DNA of 64,000 nt from Cellulomonas aerilata. Its GTDB lineage: Bacteria > Actinomycetota > Actinomycetes > Actinomycetales > Cellulomonadaceae. The number at the start of each line of letters is the position of its first letter. Position 1 is the stretch's first letter. The notes under the pieces were generated by a model. It was not told the DNA's origin, did no database searches, and was given only the letters and a program-made list of their open reading frames with translations. Below are positions 40,367-48,757 of this stretch, piece after piece. The DNA lies in NCBI RefSeq assembly GCF_007991755.1, contig NZ_BJYY01000009.1, positions 34,384-98,383 on the forward strand, in the 5' to 3' direction. The position numbers and the translations under genes were made by a program.

Positions 40367-41781
40367 GCGCCACCAGCGAGACCCTCGACGTCGACGCCGT
40401 CCCGCCGCGGCTGGGCACGGTCGAGGAGGCCCTGGCCGAGCTGCGCGCCGGGCGTCCCGTCCTGGTCGCGGACTCCCCGGACCGGGAGAACGAGGCCGAC
40501 ATCATCCTCGCCGCGCAGTCCGCGACGCCGGAGTGGCTGGGCTGGACGATCCGGCACTCGTCGGGGTACCTGTGCGCGCCGATGACCGGGGCCCGGGCCG
40601 ACGCGCTGGAGCTGCCCCTCATGGTCCCGATGAGCCAGGACCCGCGCCGCACCGCCTACACGGTGACGGTCGACGCGGCGCACGGCGTCACGACCGGCAT
40701 CTCGGCCGCCGACCGGGCGCGGACCCTGCGCGTGCTGGCCGACCCGGCGTCCGGCGCCGGGGACCTCATCCGTCCGGGGCACGTGCTGCCGCTGCGGGCC
40801 GTGCCGGGCGGCGTGCTGCACCGCGCCGGGCACACCGAGGCCGCCGTCGACCTGTGCCGCCTGGCCGGGCTCGAGCCCGTCGGCGCCATCGCCGAGCTCG
40901 TGAACGACGACGGGACCATGACCCGCCTGCCGCAGGCTGCGGCGCTCGCCGCGAGCGACGGCCTGGTGCTGCTGACCATCGCGGACCTCATCGCGTGGCG
41001 CCGCGAGCACGACGCCGAGCCGGTCCACGACGGGTCGAGCGGGCCGTCGGGGTCGACCGGGACCGCGTCCGCGGACGCCGCCGCCCCCGACGTCCCGCGC
41101 GTCCACTGCAGCGGCGTCGCGGCGCTGCCGACCAGGCACGGCTCGTTCCGGGTGCACGGCTACCGGGACCTGCGCACCGGCGCCGACCACGTCGCGCTGG
41201 TGTCGGTGCACGCCCTCGGCGACGACCCGGTCGTGCGCGTCCACTCCGAGTGCCTGACCGGGGACGCGTTCGGCTCGCTGCGCTGCGACTGCGGCCCGCA
41301 GCTGGAGGCGGCGATGGAGCGCACCGCGGAGGAGGGCGGCGTCGTGGTGTACCTGCGCGGCCACGAGGGCCGCGGGATCGGCCTGCTGGCCAAGATCGGC
41401 GCCTACGCGCTGCAGGACGCCGGCCGGGACACCGTCCAGGCCAACATCGACCTCGGCTGGCCCGCCGACCGCCGCGAGTACGGCGCGGCGGCGGCGATCC
41501 TCGCCGACCTCGGGATCGCACGGCTGCGGCTGCTCACCAACAACCCCGCCAAGGTCGCCGGCCTGCGCGCGCACGGCCTGGAAGTCGACATGCTGCCGCT
41601 GGAGGTGGGCCGCACCCCGCAGAACCTCGCGTACCTGCGGACCAAGGCCGTCGCCATGGGCCACCTCCTGGCGCTGCCGGACGACGACGACGGCGACGCG
41701 GCGACGGCGATCGACCACGCGCCCACCGGCACCACCCCACTCGCCACCACCACCTCGACCCCCAGGGAGACATCCGCATGA
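40363..41781 (+). CDS. ribBA: RibBA: DHBP synthase and GTP cyclohydrolase II
   Basis: A 472-residue fusion. The N-terminal DHBP synthase makes the four-carbon unit from ribulose 5-phosphate: [13 protein letters not shown] keeps the metal- and substrate-binding acids, and [21 protein letters not shown] and EL complete the site. The C-terminal GTP cyclohydrolase II (from about residue 245) has the zinc site [15 protein letters not shown] and [11 protein letters not shown] Ser/Gly/Thr-rich linker joins the halves and a Thr/Asp-rich tail of about 35 residues ends the protein. It overlaps ribE and ribH by ATGA junctions. Confidence 0.95.
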   Translation: MSATSETLDVDAVPPRLGTVEEALAELRAGRPVLVADSPDRENEADIILAAQSATPEWLGWTIRHSSGYLCAPMTGARADALELPLMVPMSQDPRRTAYTVTVDAAHGVTTGISAADRARTLRVLADPASGAGDLIRPGHVLPLRAVPGGVLHRAGHTEAAVDLCRLAGLEPVGAIAELVNDDGTMTRLPQAAALAASDGLVLLTIADLIAWRREHDAEPVHDGSSGPSGSTGTASADAAAPDVPRVHCSGVAALPTRHGSFRVHGYRDLRTGADHVALVSVHALGDDPVVRVHSECLTGDAFGSLRCDCGPQLEAAMERTAEEGGVVVYLRGHEGRGIGLLAKIGAYALQDAGRDTVQANIDLGWPADRREYGAAAAILADLGIARLRLLTNNPAKVAGLRAHGLEVDMLPLEVGRTPQNLAYLRTKAVAMGHLLALPDDDDGDAATAIDHAPTGTTPLATTTSTPRETSA

Positions 41782-42245
41782 GCGGCGCCGGAGCACCCAG
41801 CCTCACCCTCGACGGGAGCGGCCTGCGGGTCGTGGTCGTCGCCGCCAGCTGGCACACGACCGTCATGGACGGCCTCCTGGACGGCGCCCGGCGCGCCCTG
41901 GGGAAGGCCGGGGTCACCGAGGTCCGCGAGGTGCGCGTCCCCGGCTCCTTCGAGCTGCCGGTCGCCGCCGCGAAGGCCGCGGCGTCCGGGGTGGACGCCG
42001 TCGTCGCGCTGGGCGTGGTCATCCGCGGCGGGACGCCGCACTTCGAGTACGTCTGCCAGGCCGCCACCCAGGGGCTGTCGTCGGTCGCCCTGACCACCGG
42101 CGTCCCGGTCGGGTTCGGGCTCCTGACCTGCGACGACGAGGCTCAGGCGCTGGACCGGGCGGGGCTGCCGGGGTCGTCGGAGGACAAGGGCGCCGAGGCC
42201 GCCGAGGCGGCGGTCGCCACGGTGCTCGCGCTGCGCGACCTGTGA
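41778..42245 (+). CDS. ribH: 6,7-dimethyl-8-ribityllumazine synthase
   Basis: A 155-residue capsid-forming enzyme that condenses the pyrimidine and the four-carbon unit. [43 protein letters not shown] with the catalytic His, and [20 protein letters not shown] are canonical. It ends the riboflavin operon; the ATGA overlap with ribBA ties their translation. hisE follows after 55 bases with its own promoter. Confidence 0.96.
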   Translation: MSGAGAPSLTLDGSGLRVVVVAASWHTTVMDGLLDGARRALGKAGVTEVREVRVPGSFELPVAAAKAAASGVDAVVALGVVIRGGTPHFEYVCQAATQGLSSVALTTGVPVGFGLLTCDDEAQALDRAGLPGSSEDKGAEAAEAAVATVLALRDL

Positions 42246-42287
42246 CCGTCCCGGGCGCCCGTGCCCGGACGTGCCCCGCGGCCCGTC

Positions 42288-42293
42288 TAGGCT
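42288..42293 (+). promoter_or_regulatory. -10 element of a leaderless hisE transcript
   Basis: TAGGCT, seven bases, then the hisE GTG. This also argues for the GTG at 42301 over an upstream in-frame start. Confidence 0.6.
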
Positions 42294-42300
42294 CAGGGTC

Positions 42301-42564
42301 GTGAAGACGTTCGACGCCCTGTTCTCCGAGCTGTCCGAGAAGGCCGTGACCCGACCCGCCGGCTCCGGGACGGTGGCCGAGCTCGACGCCGGCGTGCACG
42401 CCATCGGCAAGAAGATCGTCGAGGAGGCCGCCGAGGTCTGGATGGCCGCGGAGCACGAGGGCACCGAGCGGACCGCCGAGGAGATCTCCCAGCTGCTCTA
42501 CCACCTGCAGGTGCTCATGGTCGCCCGCGGGCTGTCCCTCGAGGACGTCTACCGCCACCTCTGA
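42301..42564 (+). CDS. hisE: Phosphoribosyl-ATP pyrophosphatase
   Basis: An 87-residue enzyme for the second step of histidine synthesis. It is a MazG-like all-alpha protein with [40 protein letters not shown] carrying the ExxE metal motif, and [15 protein letters not shown]. It is monofunctional; the cyclohydrolase hisI is not adjacent. The leaderless -10 sets the start. hisG follows after 41 bases, and the two form a small operon separated from the rest of the his genes, a common actinobacterial arrangement. Confidence 0.95.
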   Translation: MKTFDALFSELSEKAVTRPAGSGTVAELDAGVHAIGKKIVEEAAEVWMAAEHEGTERTAEEISQLLYHLQVLMVARGLSLEDVYRHL

Positions 42565-42605
42565 GCCACCAGCCCACCCGCCTGACCACCGCACCGAGGA
42601 CCGAA

Positions 42606-43454
42606 GTGCTGCGAATCGCCGTCCCGAACAAGGGCTCCCTGTCCGAGCCCGCCTCCCAGATGCTCCGCGAGGCGGGCTACCGCCAGCGCCGCGACACCCG
42701 CGAGCTCGTCCTGGCCGACCCCGCGAACGACGCCGAGTTCTTCTTCCTGCGACCGCGCGACATCGCCGTGTACGTGGGGGAGGGGACGGTCGACGCCGGG
42801 ATCACCGGGCGCGACCTGCTGCTGGACTCCGGCTCCACCGCGACCGAGCACCTGCCGCTGGGCTTCGCCGGGTCCACGTTCCGCTACGCCGCGCCGCAGG
42901 GGACCCTGACCGACGTGTCCCAGGTCGCCGGGCAGCGGGTGGCGACGTCCTACCCCGTGCTCGTCGCGGACCACCTCGCGTCCCACGGCGTGCAGCCCGC
43001 CGGGATCGTCCGGCTCGACGGGGCGGTGGAGACCGCGATCCGCCTCGGCGTCGCGGACGTCATCGCCGACGTCGTGGAGACCGGCAGCACCCTGCGGGCC
43101 GCGGGCCTGGAGGTCTTCGGCGAGCCGATCCTGCGCTCCGAGGCCGTCCTGGTCCGCCGCGCCGGGGCCGAGGCGCCCGCCGGGCTCGACGTCCTGACCC
43201 GCCGCCTGCAGGGCGTGCTGACCGCCCAGCAGTACGTGCTCATGGACTACGACGTCCCGGTCGAGCACGTCGAGCGCGCCGTGGCGATCACCCCGGGCCT
43301 GGAGTCGCCGACCGTGTCCCCGCTGCACAACAGCGAGTGGGCGGCCGTGCGCGCCATGGTGAGGCGCAGCGAGACGAACCGCGTCATGGACGACCTGTAC
43401 GAGGTCGGCGCCCGGGCGATCCTGGTGACGACCATCCACGCGTGCCGGATCTGA
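42606..43454 (+). CDS. hisG: ATP phosphoribosyltransferase (long form)
   Basis: A 282-residue long-form HisG catalysing the first step of histidine synthesis from ATP and [23 protein letters not shown] is the N-terminal signature and [22 protein letters not shown] forms the PRPP-binding loop. The C-terminal ferredoxin-like domain (from about residue 208) ends near [29 protein letters not shown] and normally binds histidine for feedback inhibition. GAGGA lies about six bases before the GTG. The stop overlaps the ATG of the next gene. Confidence 0.96.
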   Translation: MLRIAVPNKGSLSEPASQMLREAGYRQRRDTRELVLADPANDAEFFFLRPRDIAVYVGEGTVDAGITGRDLLLDSGSTATEHLPLGFAGSTFRYAAPQGTLTDVSQVAGQRVATSYPVLVADHLASHGVQPAGIVRLDGAVETAIRLGVADVIADVVETGSTLRAAGLEVFGEPILRSEAVLVRRAGAEAPAGLDVLTRRLQGVLTAQQYVLMDYDVPVEHVERAVAITPGLESPTVSPLHNSEWAAVRAMVRRSETNRVMDDLYEVGARAILVTTIHACRI

Positions 43455-43906
43455 TGCCCGCACCCGACCGGGCGCGCCTGTACGCGCCGTTCCGGCCGCG
43501 GGCGGCCCGGGTCGTCAGCCTCGTGCTCGCCGTCGCGGTGGCGGTCGGCACCGCCGCCCTGCTCATCGCGCTGCGGGACTTCTTCAACCCGTTCGACATG
43601 GTGGGCGTGGGGCTGTTCGGCGGCGGGATCGCCTGGTTCTGCTGGCGGGAGGCCAGCGTGCGCGCCGACGTCGACGAGCAGGGCATCGTGGTGCGCAACC
43701 TCATGCTGACGCGGCGCCTGGCCTGGGCGCAGGTCGTGTCGGTGCGGTTCGGGTCCGGCCGGCCGTGGGTGCAGCTCGACCTCGCCGACGGCGACGTGCT
43801 GGCGGTGATGGGCGTGCAGCAGGCCGACGGCGCGCACGCCCGGGCCGAGGCGGGCCGGCTCGCCGCGCTGGTCGCGATCCACACCCGCACGCCGCGCGAC
43901 GACTGA
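43454..43906 (+). CDS. Membrane PH-domain protein
   Basis: A 150-residue protein with two closely spaced membrane segments (about 21-39 and 48-64) joined by a short loop, then a bacterial PH-like domain: VDEQGIVVRNLMLTRRLAWAQVVSVRFGSGRPWVQLDLADGDVLAVMGVQ. The ATG overlaps the hisG stop, so it is translated with hisG, although no link to histidine synthesis is known. Actinobacteria often carry such a protein next to hisG. The function is not known. Confidence 0.72.
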   Translation: MPAPDRARLYAPFRPRAARVVSLVLAVAVAVGTAALLIALRDFFNPFDMVGVGLFGGGIAWFCWREASVRADVDEQGIVVRNLMLTRRLAWAQVVSVRFGSGRPWVQLDLADGDVLAVMGVQQADGAHARAEAGRLAALVAIHTRTPRDD

Positions 43907-43929
43907 GCGCACCAGCCGGTGCCGCGCCG

Positions 43930-43945
43930 GCCGGCCCACGCCGGC
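43930..43945. terminator. GC hairpin between convergent PH and DUF3866 genes
   Basis: GCCGGC (43930-43935) and GCCGGC (43940-43945) pair over a four-base loop within a longer, imperfectly self-complementary GC stretch. The position between two convergent genes suggests a shared terminator. No U-run is present. Confidence 0.35.
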
Positions 43946-43954
43946 CCGCCGCGG

Positions 43955-45136
43955 TCAGCCCAGCAGCCGGACGGCGTGCACCCCGGCCACCGCGGCGGCC
44001 AGGAACGACCCCGGGTCCTCGGCCAGGCCGCGTCCCATGGTCGAGAGCCGGACCGGGGACGACGCGAGCGCCGCGAGCAGGTCCGGCCCGGCCTCCACCT
44101 CGACCAGCCGGTGCCGTCCCATCGGCGCGACCAGCGCCAGCGCCTGACCGTGCACGCGCGCCCCGAGCGGTGCCAGGGAGCCGGCCTCCAGCGGGGGGAC
44201 GCCGTCGGCGTCCGGCAGCCCGTCCATCGGACCGGGCGGGAACACCGGCACGACGACGTCCGCGGGGGCCAGCGCCACCCGGCCGAGCGCGGTCATCGAG
44301 TGGTGCGACACCCCCTGGTGCCGGGGCCGGGGGTCGGCGCCGGAGACCCGCAGGGACCCGACCGGCCGGCCGCCGAGGGTGGCCACGGCGTTCACCGCGT
44401 CACCCGCCGCCACCCCGGAGAACCCCCACCGCGTCCCCGTGCCCAGGTTGCCCGGGCCCTGGGCCACCACGACCAGGTCGGCGCCCACCACGTGCCGCGC
44501 CGCGAGCAGCGCCGTGTGCACCGTCACGGCCTCCAGGTCGCCGCCGAAGGCCTGCCCGGCCGTCACGCACGCCTCGAGCCACCCGGCGTCGCGCAGGCCG
44601 GCGACCGTCCGGGAGAACCACGCCGGCAGGGCACCCCCGTCGGTCATCACGTACACCACGCGCGGCGCGGGCCGGCCCGCGAGCGCCGCGGCGTGCCGCG
44701 CTCCGGCGAGCACCGCCGGGAGCGCGGAGTGCAGGTCCGCCACGACGACCGGCAGGCCGGCCAGGTCGTCGGCGTCGCGCAGGACGTCGTGGTGCGGGGA
44801 CTCCTGCTCGTCGACACCCAGCACCAGCGCCTGCAGCGGGGTGTACCGGGCCTTGACCAGGTGCCCCGGCCCGGCGAGCGGGTCGGGCGGCAGCGTCCCC
44901 GCGGGGCTGACGACCAGCGCGTAGCCGCCGGTGCCCAGCCCGCGCGCCAGCGCGGAGACGTTGAGCAGCACCCGGTCGCCGACGGCCGGGTCGCCGACCA
45001 GACCCGGGTAGGCCAGCGCGCGCACCTCGCCGGTGCCCTCCCCGGGCCCGTCGGCGTCCAGCCGGACCCGCAGCTCGCGGGCCCCGCGCCACGTCGCCCC
45101 GCGCGACACCACCGTCCCCGCACGCCACGTGATCAC
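43955..45136 (-). CDS. DUF3866 family protein
   Basis: A 393-residue protein conserved in actinobacteria. It has no clear membrane segment or signal peptide. Conserved stretches include ALAYPGLVGDPAVGDRVLLNVSALARGLGTGGYALVV near the N-terminus and VYVMTDGGALPAWFSRTVAGLRDAGWLEACVTAGQAFGGDLEAVTVHTAL in the middle. VVAQGPGNLGTGTRWGFSG follows, with Gly-rich loops that could bind a phosphate or nucleotide. The GTG start lies six bases after a minus-strand TAGCGT, so the mRNA is leaderless. It is transcribed away from pafB. No function is established; its position next to pafBC recurs in actinobacteria. Confidence 0.82.
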   Translation of the reverse strand: MITWRAGTVVSRGATWRGARELRVRLDADGPGEGTGEVRALAYPGLVGDPAVGDRVLLNVSALARGLGTGGYALVVSPAGTLPPDPLAGPGHLVKARYTPLQALVLGVDEQESPHHDVLRDADDLAGLPVVVADLHSALPAVLAGARHAAALAGRPAPRVVYVMTDGGALPAWFSRTVAGLRDAGWLEACVTAGQAFGGDLEAVTVHTALLAARHVVGADLVVVAQGPGNLGTGTRWGFSGVAAGDAVNAVATLGGRPVGSLRVSGADPRPRHQGVSHHSMTALGRVALAPADVVVPVFPPGPMDGLPDADGVPPLEAGSLAPLGARVHGQALALVAPMGRHRLVEVEAGPDLLAALASSPVRLSTMGRGLAEDPGSFLAAAVAGVHAVRLLG

Positions 45137-45142
45137 CCGGTC

Positions 45143-45162
45143 ACGCTACCGGCGGCTAGCCT
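45143..45162. promoter_or_regulatory. Divergent leaderless -10 elements for DUF3866 and pafB
   Basis: On the minus strand TAGCGT (45148-45143) lies six bases before the DUF3866 GTG. On the plus strand TAGCCT (45157-45162) lies eight bases before the pafB ATG. The two hexamers are only eight bases apart, so their RNA polymerase footprints must overlap. Confidence 0.6.
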
Positions 45163-45170
45163 GGAGCCCG

Positions 45171-46265
45171 ATGCCTGAACAGACCCACCCCGCCGAGCGC
45201 CTGCTCAACCTCGTCATCGCCCTCGTCAACACGGCGAACCGGATGACCAAGGAGCAGATCCGCTCCAGCGTCGCCGGGTACGCCGACGCCACCAGCGACG
45301 ACGCCTTCGAGCGCATGTTCGAGCGGGACAAGGACTCCCTGCGCGAGCTGGGCATCCCGGTGCTCACGGTGGCCGGCAGCGGGCACAGCGACGACGTCGG
45401 CTACCGCATCGACCAGGAGGCGTACGCGCTGCGCCCGGTCGACCTCACGGCGGCCGAGCTGGGCGTGCTGTCGCTGGCCGTGCAGTTCTGGCAGGACAAG
45501 GCGCTGCGGACCGACGCCGCCCGCGCGCTGACGAAGCTGCGGGCCGTCGGCTCCGCGCCTGCCGGCACCGACCTCGTCGCGGGGCTGGCGCCGCGCGTGC
45601 GGCCGGCCGGGGACGCGTTCGGCCCGCTGCTGGACGCCATCGGCGCCCGGCAGGCGGTCACCTTCACCTACCGCGCGGCCAACACCGGCGAGGTCCGCGA
45701 CCGGACCCTGGAGCCGTGGCGGCTGCTCGCCCGGGGCGGCGGCTGGTACGTCGTCGGCCGGGACACCGACCGCGGCGCCCCCCGCTCGTTCCGGCTCAGC
45801 CGCATCCAGGGCCGGGTCCGCACGACCGGCGCGGCGGGCGCCTACGACATCCCGGCCGACGTCGACGCCGCCGCGGTGGTGGGGGACCGGCACACCGAGC
45901 CGACCCGCCTGGCGGTCCTGGCGCTGCGCCCCGAGCGCGCGAGCGCGCTGCGCGCCCGTGGCGTGGCCGCCGACCCCACGGACGACCCCGACGTCGCCGA
46001 CCCACGGTCTGCGGCGGCGCTCGCCGACCGGGACGTCGTGCGGGTGCCGTTCGGGTCCGCGTCCGAGCTCGCCGACGAGCTCGCCGGCTACGCCGACGCC
46101 GTCGTCGTCCTGGGTCCGGACGACCTGCGCGCCCAGGTGCTGCAGCGGCTGCGCGCGGCCGCGGCGCTGGACCGGGCCCCGGGCGAGGCACCACCGGGCA
46201 CCCCGCCCGGCGCCGGCGCGGCGGCCACCGTGGACGCGAGCGAGTCGGAGGACGACCGTGGCTGA
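45171..46265 (+). CDS. pafB: DNA-damage response regulator subunit PafB (HTH-WYL)
   Basis: A 364-residue regulator. The N-terminal winged helix-turn-helix (about 1-75, with RLLNLVIALVNTANRMTKEQIRSSV) is followed by a WYL domain (about 150-235) that has LEPWRLLARGGGWYVVGRDTDRGAPRSFRLSRI and would sense single-stranded nucleic acid. A WCX-like C-terminal domain and a Pro/Ala-rich tail follow. In mycobacteria PafB with PafC activates the LexA-independent DNA-damage response. Despite the name, proteasome function is not required. It overlaps pafC by eight bases, fitting an obligate heterodimer. Confidence 0.92.
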   Translation: MPEQTHPAERLLNLVIALVNTANRMTKEQIRSSVAGYADATSDDAFERMFERDKDSLRELGIPVLTVAGSGHSDDVGYRIDQEAYALRPVDLTAAELGVLSLAVQFWQDKALRTDAARALTKLRAVGSAPAGTDLVAGLAPRVRPAGDAFGPLLDAIGARQAVTFTYRAANTGEVRDRTLEPWRLLARGGGWYVVGRDTDRGAPRSFRLSRIQGRVRTTGAAGAYDIPADVDAAAVVGDRHTEPTRLAVLALRPERASALRARGVAADPTDDPDVADPRSAAALADRDVVRVPFGSASELADELAGYADAVVVLGPDDLRAQVLQRLRAAAALDRAPGEAPPGTPPGAGAAATVDASESEDDRG

Positions 46266-47223
46266 GAAGGCGACCGACCGGCTGCTGCGGCTGCTGGGCA
46301 TGGTGACGTACCTCGACCGCCACCAGGGCGTGACGGTCGAGCAGGTGGCCGCGCAGTTCGGGGTGAGCACCCAGCAAGTGCTCGCCTACGTGGACACGCT
46401 CTGGGTGACCGGCACGCCCGGCTACTGGCCGCACGACCTCATCGACTTCGACGCCGCGTCCTACGACCAGGGCGTCGTCCGGCTGGTGGAGTCGCGGGGG
46501 ATGACCCGCCCCTTGCGGCTCGGGACCCGGGAGGCCGTCGCCCTCATCGCGGCGCTGCGCGCCATGCGCGAGGCCGTCGCGCCCGGGCTGGACCGTGCCC
46601 GCGCCGCCGTCCTGAGCTCCGCGCTGGACAAGCTCACCGCCGCGACGGGGGAGGGGGCGGCCGCCGTGGACGTCCGGCTCGCCGTCGACGGCGCCCCGGA
46701 GGTCGTCGCGGCGCTCAGCGACGCCCTGGCGTCCCAGCGACGCCTGCGGATCCGGTACGTCACCGCCGCCGACGTGACCAGCGAGCGCGAGGTCGACCCG
46801 ATCCGGCTGGTCACCGAGGACGACCACTCGTACCTGCTCGCGTGGTGCCACCGGGCCCGCGACGAGCGGCTGTTCCGCGTGGACCGCGTCCTGGCCGCCG
46901 AGGTGCTCGACGTGCCCGCCACCGAGCACCCCGTCGCCGGGCACACCCAGACCTTCACCCCCTCGCCCCAGGACGAGCTCGTCACGCTCGAGCTCGCCAG
47001 CCCCGGGCGCTGGATCGCCGAGCAGGTCCCGGTGGAGAGCGTGGAGGACCTGCCCGACGGCGGGTTCCGCATCGCCCTGCGGGTGGCCGAGCCCGCATGG
47101 CTGCGTCACCTCCTGCTGCAGGTGGCCGCGCAGGTCCGCGCCGTCGAGCCGGCCGTCGTGGCGACCGATGCGGCCGACGCCGCCCGGGCCGCGCTGGCCG
47201 CGTACGGCCCGCTCGCGGACTGA
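46258..47223 (+). CDS. pafC: DNA-damage response regulator subunit PafC (HTH-WYL)
   Basis: A 321-residue partner of PafB with the same plan. The helix-turn-helix contains TDRLLRLLGMVTYLDRHQGVTVEQVAAQFGVS. The WYL domain has RRLRIRYVTAADVTSEREVDPIRLVTEDDHSYLLAWCHRARDERLFRVDRV; here the canonical Trp-Tyr-Leu reads SYLLAW. A WCX-type domain ends the chain. GTG 46258 is the first start in frame after the pafB overlap. No pup, dop, prc or pafA gene lies in the window. Confidence 0.92.
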   Translation: MAEKATDRLLRLLGMVTYLDRHQGVTVEQVAAQFGVSTQQVLAYVDTLWVTGTPGYWPHDLIDFDAASYDQGVVRLVESRGMTRPLRLGTREAVALIAALRAMREAVAPGLDRARAAVLSSALDKLTAATGEGAAAVDVRLAVDGAPEVVAALSDALASQRRLRIRYVTAADVTSEREVDPIRLVTEDDHSYLLAWCHRARDERLFRVDRVLAAEVLDVPATEHPVAGHTQTFTPSPQDELVTLELASPGRWIAEQVPVESVEDLPDGGFRIALRVAEPAWLRHLLLQVAAQVRAVEPAVVATDAADAARAALAAYGPLAD

Positions 47224-47246
47224 CCGGCCGGGGCGCTCGCCGCCGC

Positions 47247-47252
47247 TACCCT
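47247..47252 (+). promoter_or_regulatory. -10 element of a leaderless small-gene transcript
   Basis: TACCCT, six bases, then GTG 47259. An in-frame GTG at 47253 directly abuts the hexamer and is therefore unlikely to be the start. Confidence 0.5.
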
Positions 47253-47258
47253 GTGCCG

Positions 47259-47582
47259 GTGCTCTGGTTCATCGTGTGGACGGTCCTCGTGCTCGCCACC
47301 CTCGCGGGTGCCTTCTGGCTCGGCCGGGACCTGTGGCGCAAGAGCAGGGCGCTGCTCGCCGAGCTGGAGCGGGCGGGGCGGGTGGTCGGCGAGCTGGGCG
47401 ATCGGGCCGAGGCGCTGACCGCGGCCGCCGAGGCGCAGCCGCTGCACCACGACCTGCTCGGCGACCCGGACGTGCACCGCGCCCGGCTCGCGGCGCTGCA
47501 GGCCGCCCGCGCCGCCCGGCGCGCGCAGCGGCAGCTGCGTCACGCCACGACGTTCGCCGGGTGGCGCGCGTACACGCGTTGA
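47259..47582 (+). CDS. Small single-span membrane protein
   Basis: A 107-residue protein. A membrane helix (about residues 2-23, WFIVWTVLVLATLAGAFWLG) is followed by a cytoplasmic amphipathic coiled coil rich in Arg, Leu, Ala and Glu (about 25-60) and a basic C-terminus. The layout resembles small helper proteins of membrane assemblies and loosely TatB, but the Gly-Pro hinge of TatA/TatB is missing. It stands between pafC and tatA with its own leaderless -10. I do not recognise a named family. The long hydrophobic N-terminus and consistent codon use make it a real gene. Confidence 0.65.
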   Translation: MLWFIVWTVLVLATLAGAFWLGRDLWRKSRALLAELERAGRVVGELGDRAEALTAAAEAQPLHHDLLGDPDVHRARLAALQAARAARRAQRQLRHATTFAGWRAYTR

Positions 47583-47610
47583 CGCTCCCTTCACGGAGGC
47601 TGCGCAGGGT

Positions 47611-47616
47611 TAGCAT
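47611..47616 (+). promoter_or_regulatory. -10 element of tatA
   Basis: TAGCAT predicts a start near 47623 and a leader of about 24 bases containing GAAGGAG before the tatA ATG. TTCACG at 47590-47595 is a weak -35 with a 15-base spacer. Confidence 0.45.
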
Positions 47617-47646
47617 GACAACGCATCCGCCCACCGAAGGAGCACC

Positions 47647-47928
47647 ATGCCCAACCTCAGGCCGATCGAGATCCTGCTCATCGTTCTGGTCGTCCTCCTG
47701 CTCTTCGGGGCGCGGCGTCTGCCCGAGCTGGCCCGGAGCGTCGGGAAGTCCCTGAAGATCTTCAAGAGCGAGGTCAAGGACCTGCGCGAGGACGACCGTC
47801 CCGCGCCGGGCACGCCGGTCACCCCGGCCGCCCTGCCCGACGCCGAGCGCCTCGGGACCACCCCGCCGCACGGGGACCCGGCCCTGAACGTCCTGCCCAC
47901 CGACGTCCCCGACCGTAAGCAGGTCTGA
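47647..47928 (+). CDS. tatA: Sec-independent translocase subunit TatA
   Basis: A 93-residue protein that polymerises to let folded twin-arginine proteins cross the membrane. It has a short N-terminal membrane helix (about residues 7-20), the FGARRLPELARSVGKSLKIFKSEVKDL hinge and amphipathic helix, and a polar, Pro-rich tail. The Phe-Gly hinge is intact. AAGGAG lies six bases before the ATG. tatC follows after seven bases; no tatB gene is adjacent, as is usual in actinobacteria. Confidence 0.95.
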   Translation: MPNLRPIEILLIVLVVLLLFGARRLPELARSVGKSLKIFKSEVKDLREDDRPAPGTPVTPAALPDAERLGTTPPHGDPALNVLPTDVPDRKQV

Positions 47929-47935
47929 GCCGCCG

Positions 47936-48757
47936 GTGAGATCCCGCTCGAGCCGTCGCCAGGGCCCCGGCGACGGTCGGATGCCCTTGCGCGAGCACCT
48001 GCTGGAGCTGCGCAAGCGGGTGGGCCGCGCCGCGATCGGCCTCGTGCTGGGCGCTGTCGCGGGGTGGCTGCTGTACCCGACCGTCTTCGAGATCCTCCAG
48101 GCACCCGTCGTGCGGCTGCAGGAGGACCGCGGCCTGCTCATCGGGCTCAACTTCGGCGGCGTGCTGGCCGGCTTCGACATGCAGATCAAGGTGTCGCTCT
48201 TCGTCGGCGTGCTGGTCTCCAGCCCCTGGTGGGTCTACCAGCTGTGGGCGTTCATCACCCCGGGTCTGACGCGCCGCGAGCGCCTGGTCACGGTCGGCTT
48301 CCTGGCCGCTGCCGTCCCGCTCTTCCTCACCGGGGCGTTCCTCGCGTGGTTCCTGCTGCCGCAGGCGGTCGGCGTGCTCACCGGGTTCACGCCCCAGGAC
48401 GCGTTCAACCTCATCAGCGCGCAGGAGTACCTGTCCTTCGTCATGCGCATGGTGCTCGCGTTCGGGGCCGGGTTCCTGCTGCCGGTGATCATGGTGGCGC
48501 TGACGATGGTCGGGCTCGTCGAGGGCCGCAGCTGGCTGCACGGGTGGCGCGTCGCGGTCATGCTCTCGTTCGTCTTCGGCGCCGTCGCGACCCCCACCGG
48601 CGACGCCGTCTCCATGCTGGTGCTGGCGATCCCGATCACCATCCTGTACTTCGCCGCGGTCGCCATCGGGCTCGTGCTGGACCGCCGCCGCGCCCGCCGG
48701 CTGGCCGCGGAGGACGAGGAGGACGGCGGCGGGGTGATCGCCGAGCAGCGGGCGTGA
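47936..48757 (+). CDS. tatC: Sec-independent translocase subunit TatC
   Basis: A 273-residue polytopic receptor for twin-arginine signal peptides. MPLREHLLELRKR is the conserved cytoplasmic N-terminal motif. Six membrane segments are visible, with FITPGLTRRER in the first cytoplasmic loop and FGAGFLLPVIMVAL in the fourth segment. The GTG at 47936 adds 15 residues before the motif; ATG 47981 would give the shorter form. The acidic tail ends with an overlap into the next gene (GTGA). Confidence 0.95.
   Translation: MRSRSSRRQGPGDGRMPLREHLLELRKRVGRAAIGLVLGAVAGWLLYPTVFEILQAPVVRLQEDRGLLIGLNFGGVLAGFDMQIKVSLFVGVLVSSPWWVYQLWAFITPGLTRRERLVTVGFLAAAVPLFLTGAFLAWFLLPQAVGVLTGFTPQDAFNLISAQEYLSFVMRMVLAFGAGFLLPVIMVALTMVGLVEGRSWLHGWRVAVMLSFVFGAVATPTGDAVSMLVLAIPITILYFAAVAIGLVLDRRRARRLAAEDEEDGGGVIAEQRA

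Noticed and set aside
40363..40520. Defective DHBP synthase half in RibBA because of the DRENEAD variant
   Set aside because: The change from the usual EGD to EAD keeps all the acidic and Arg residues needed for metal and substrate binding, so activity is expected.
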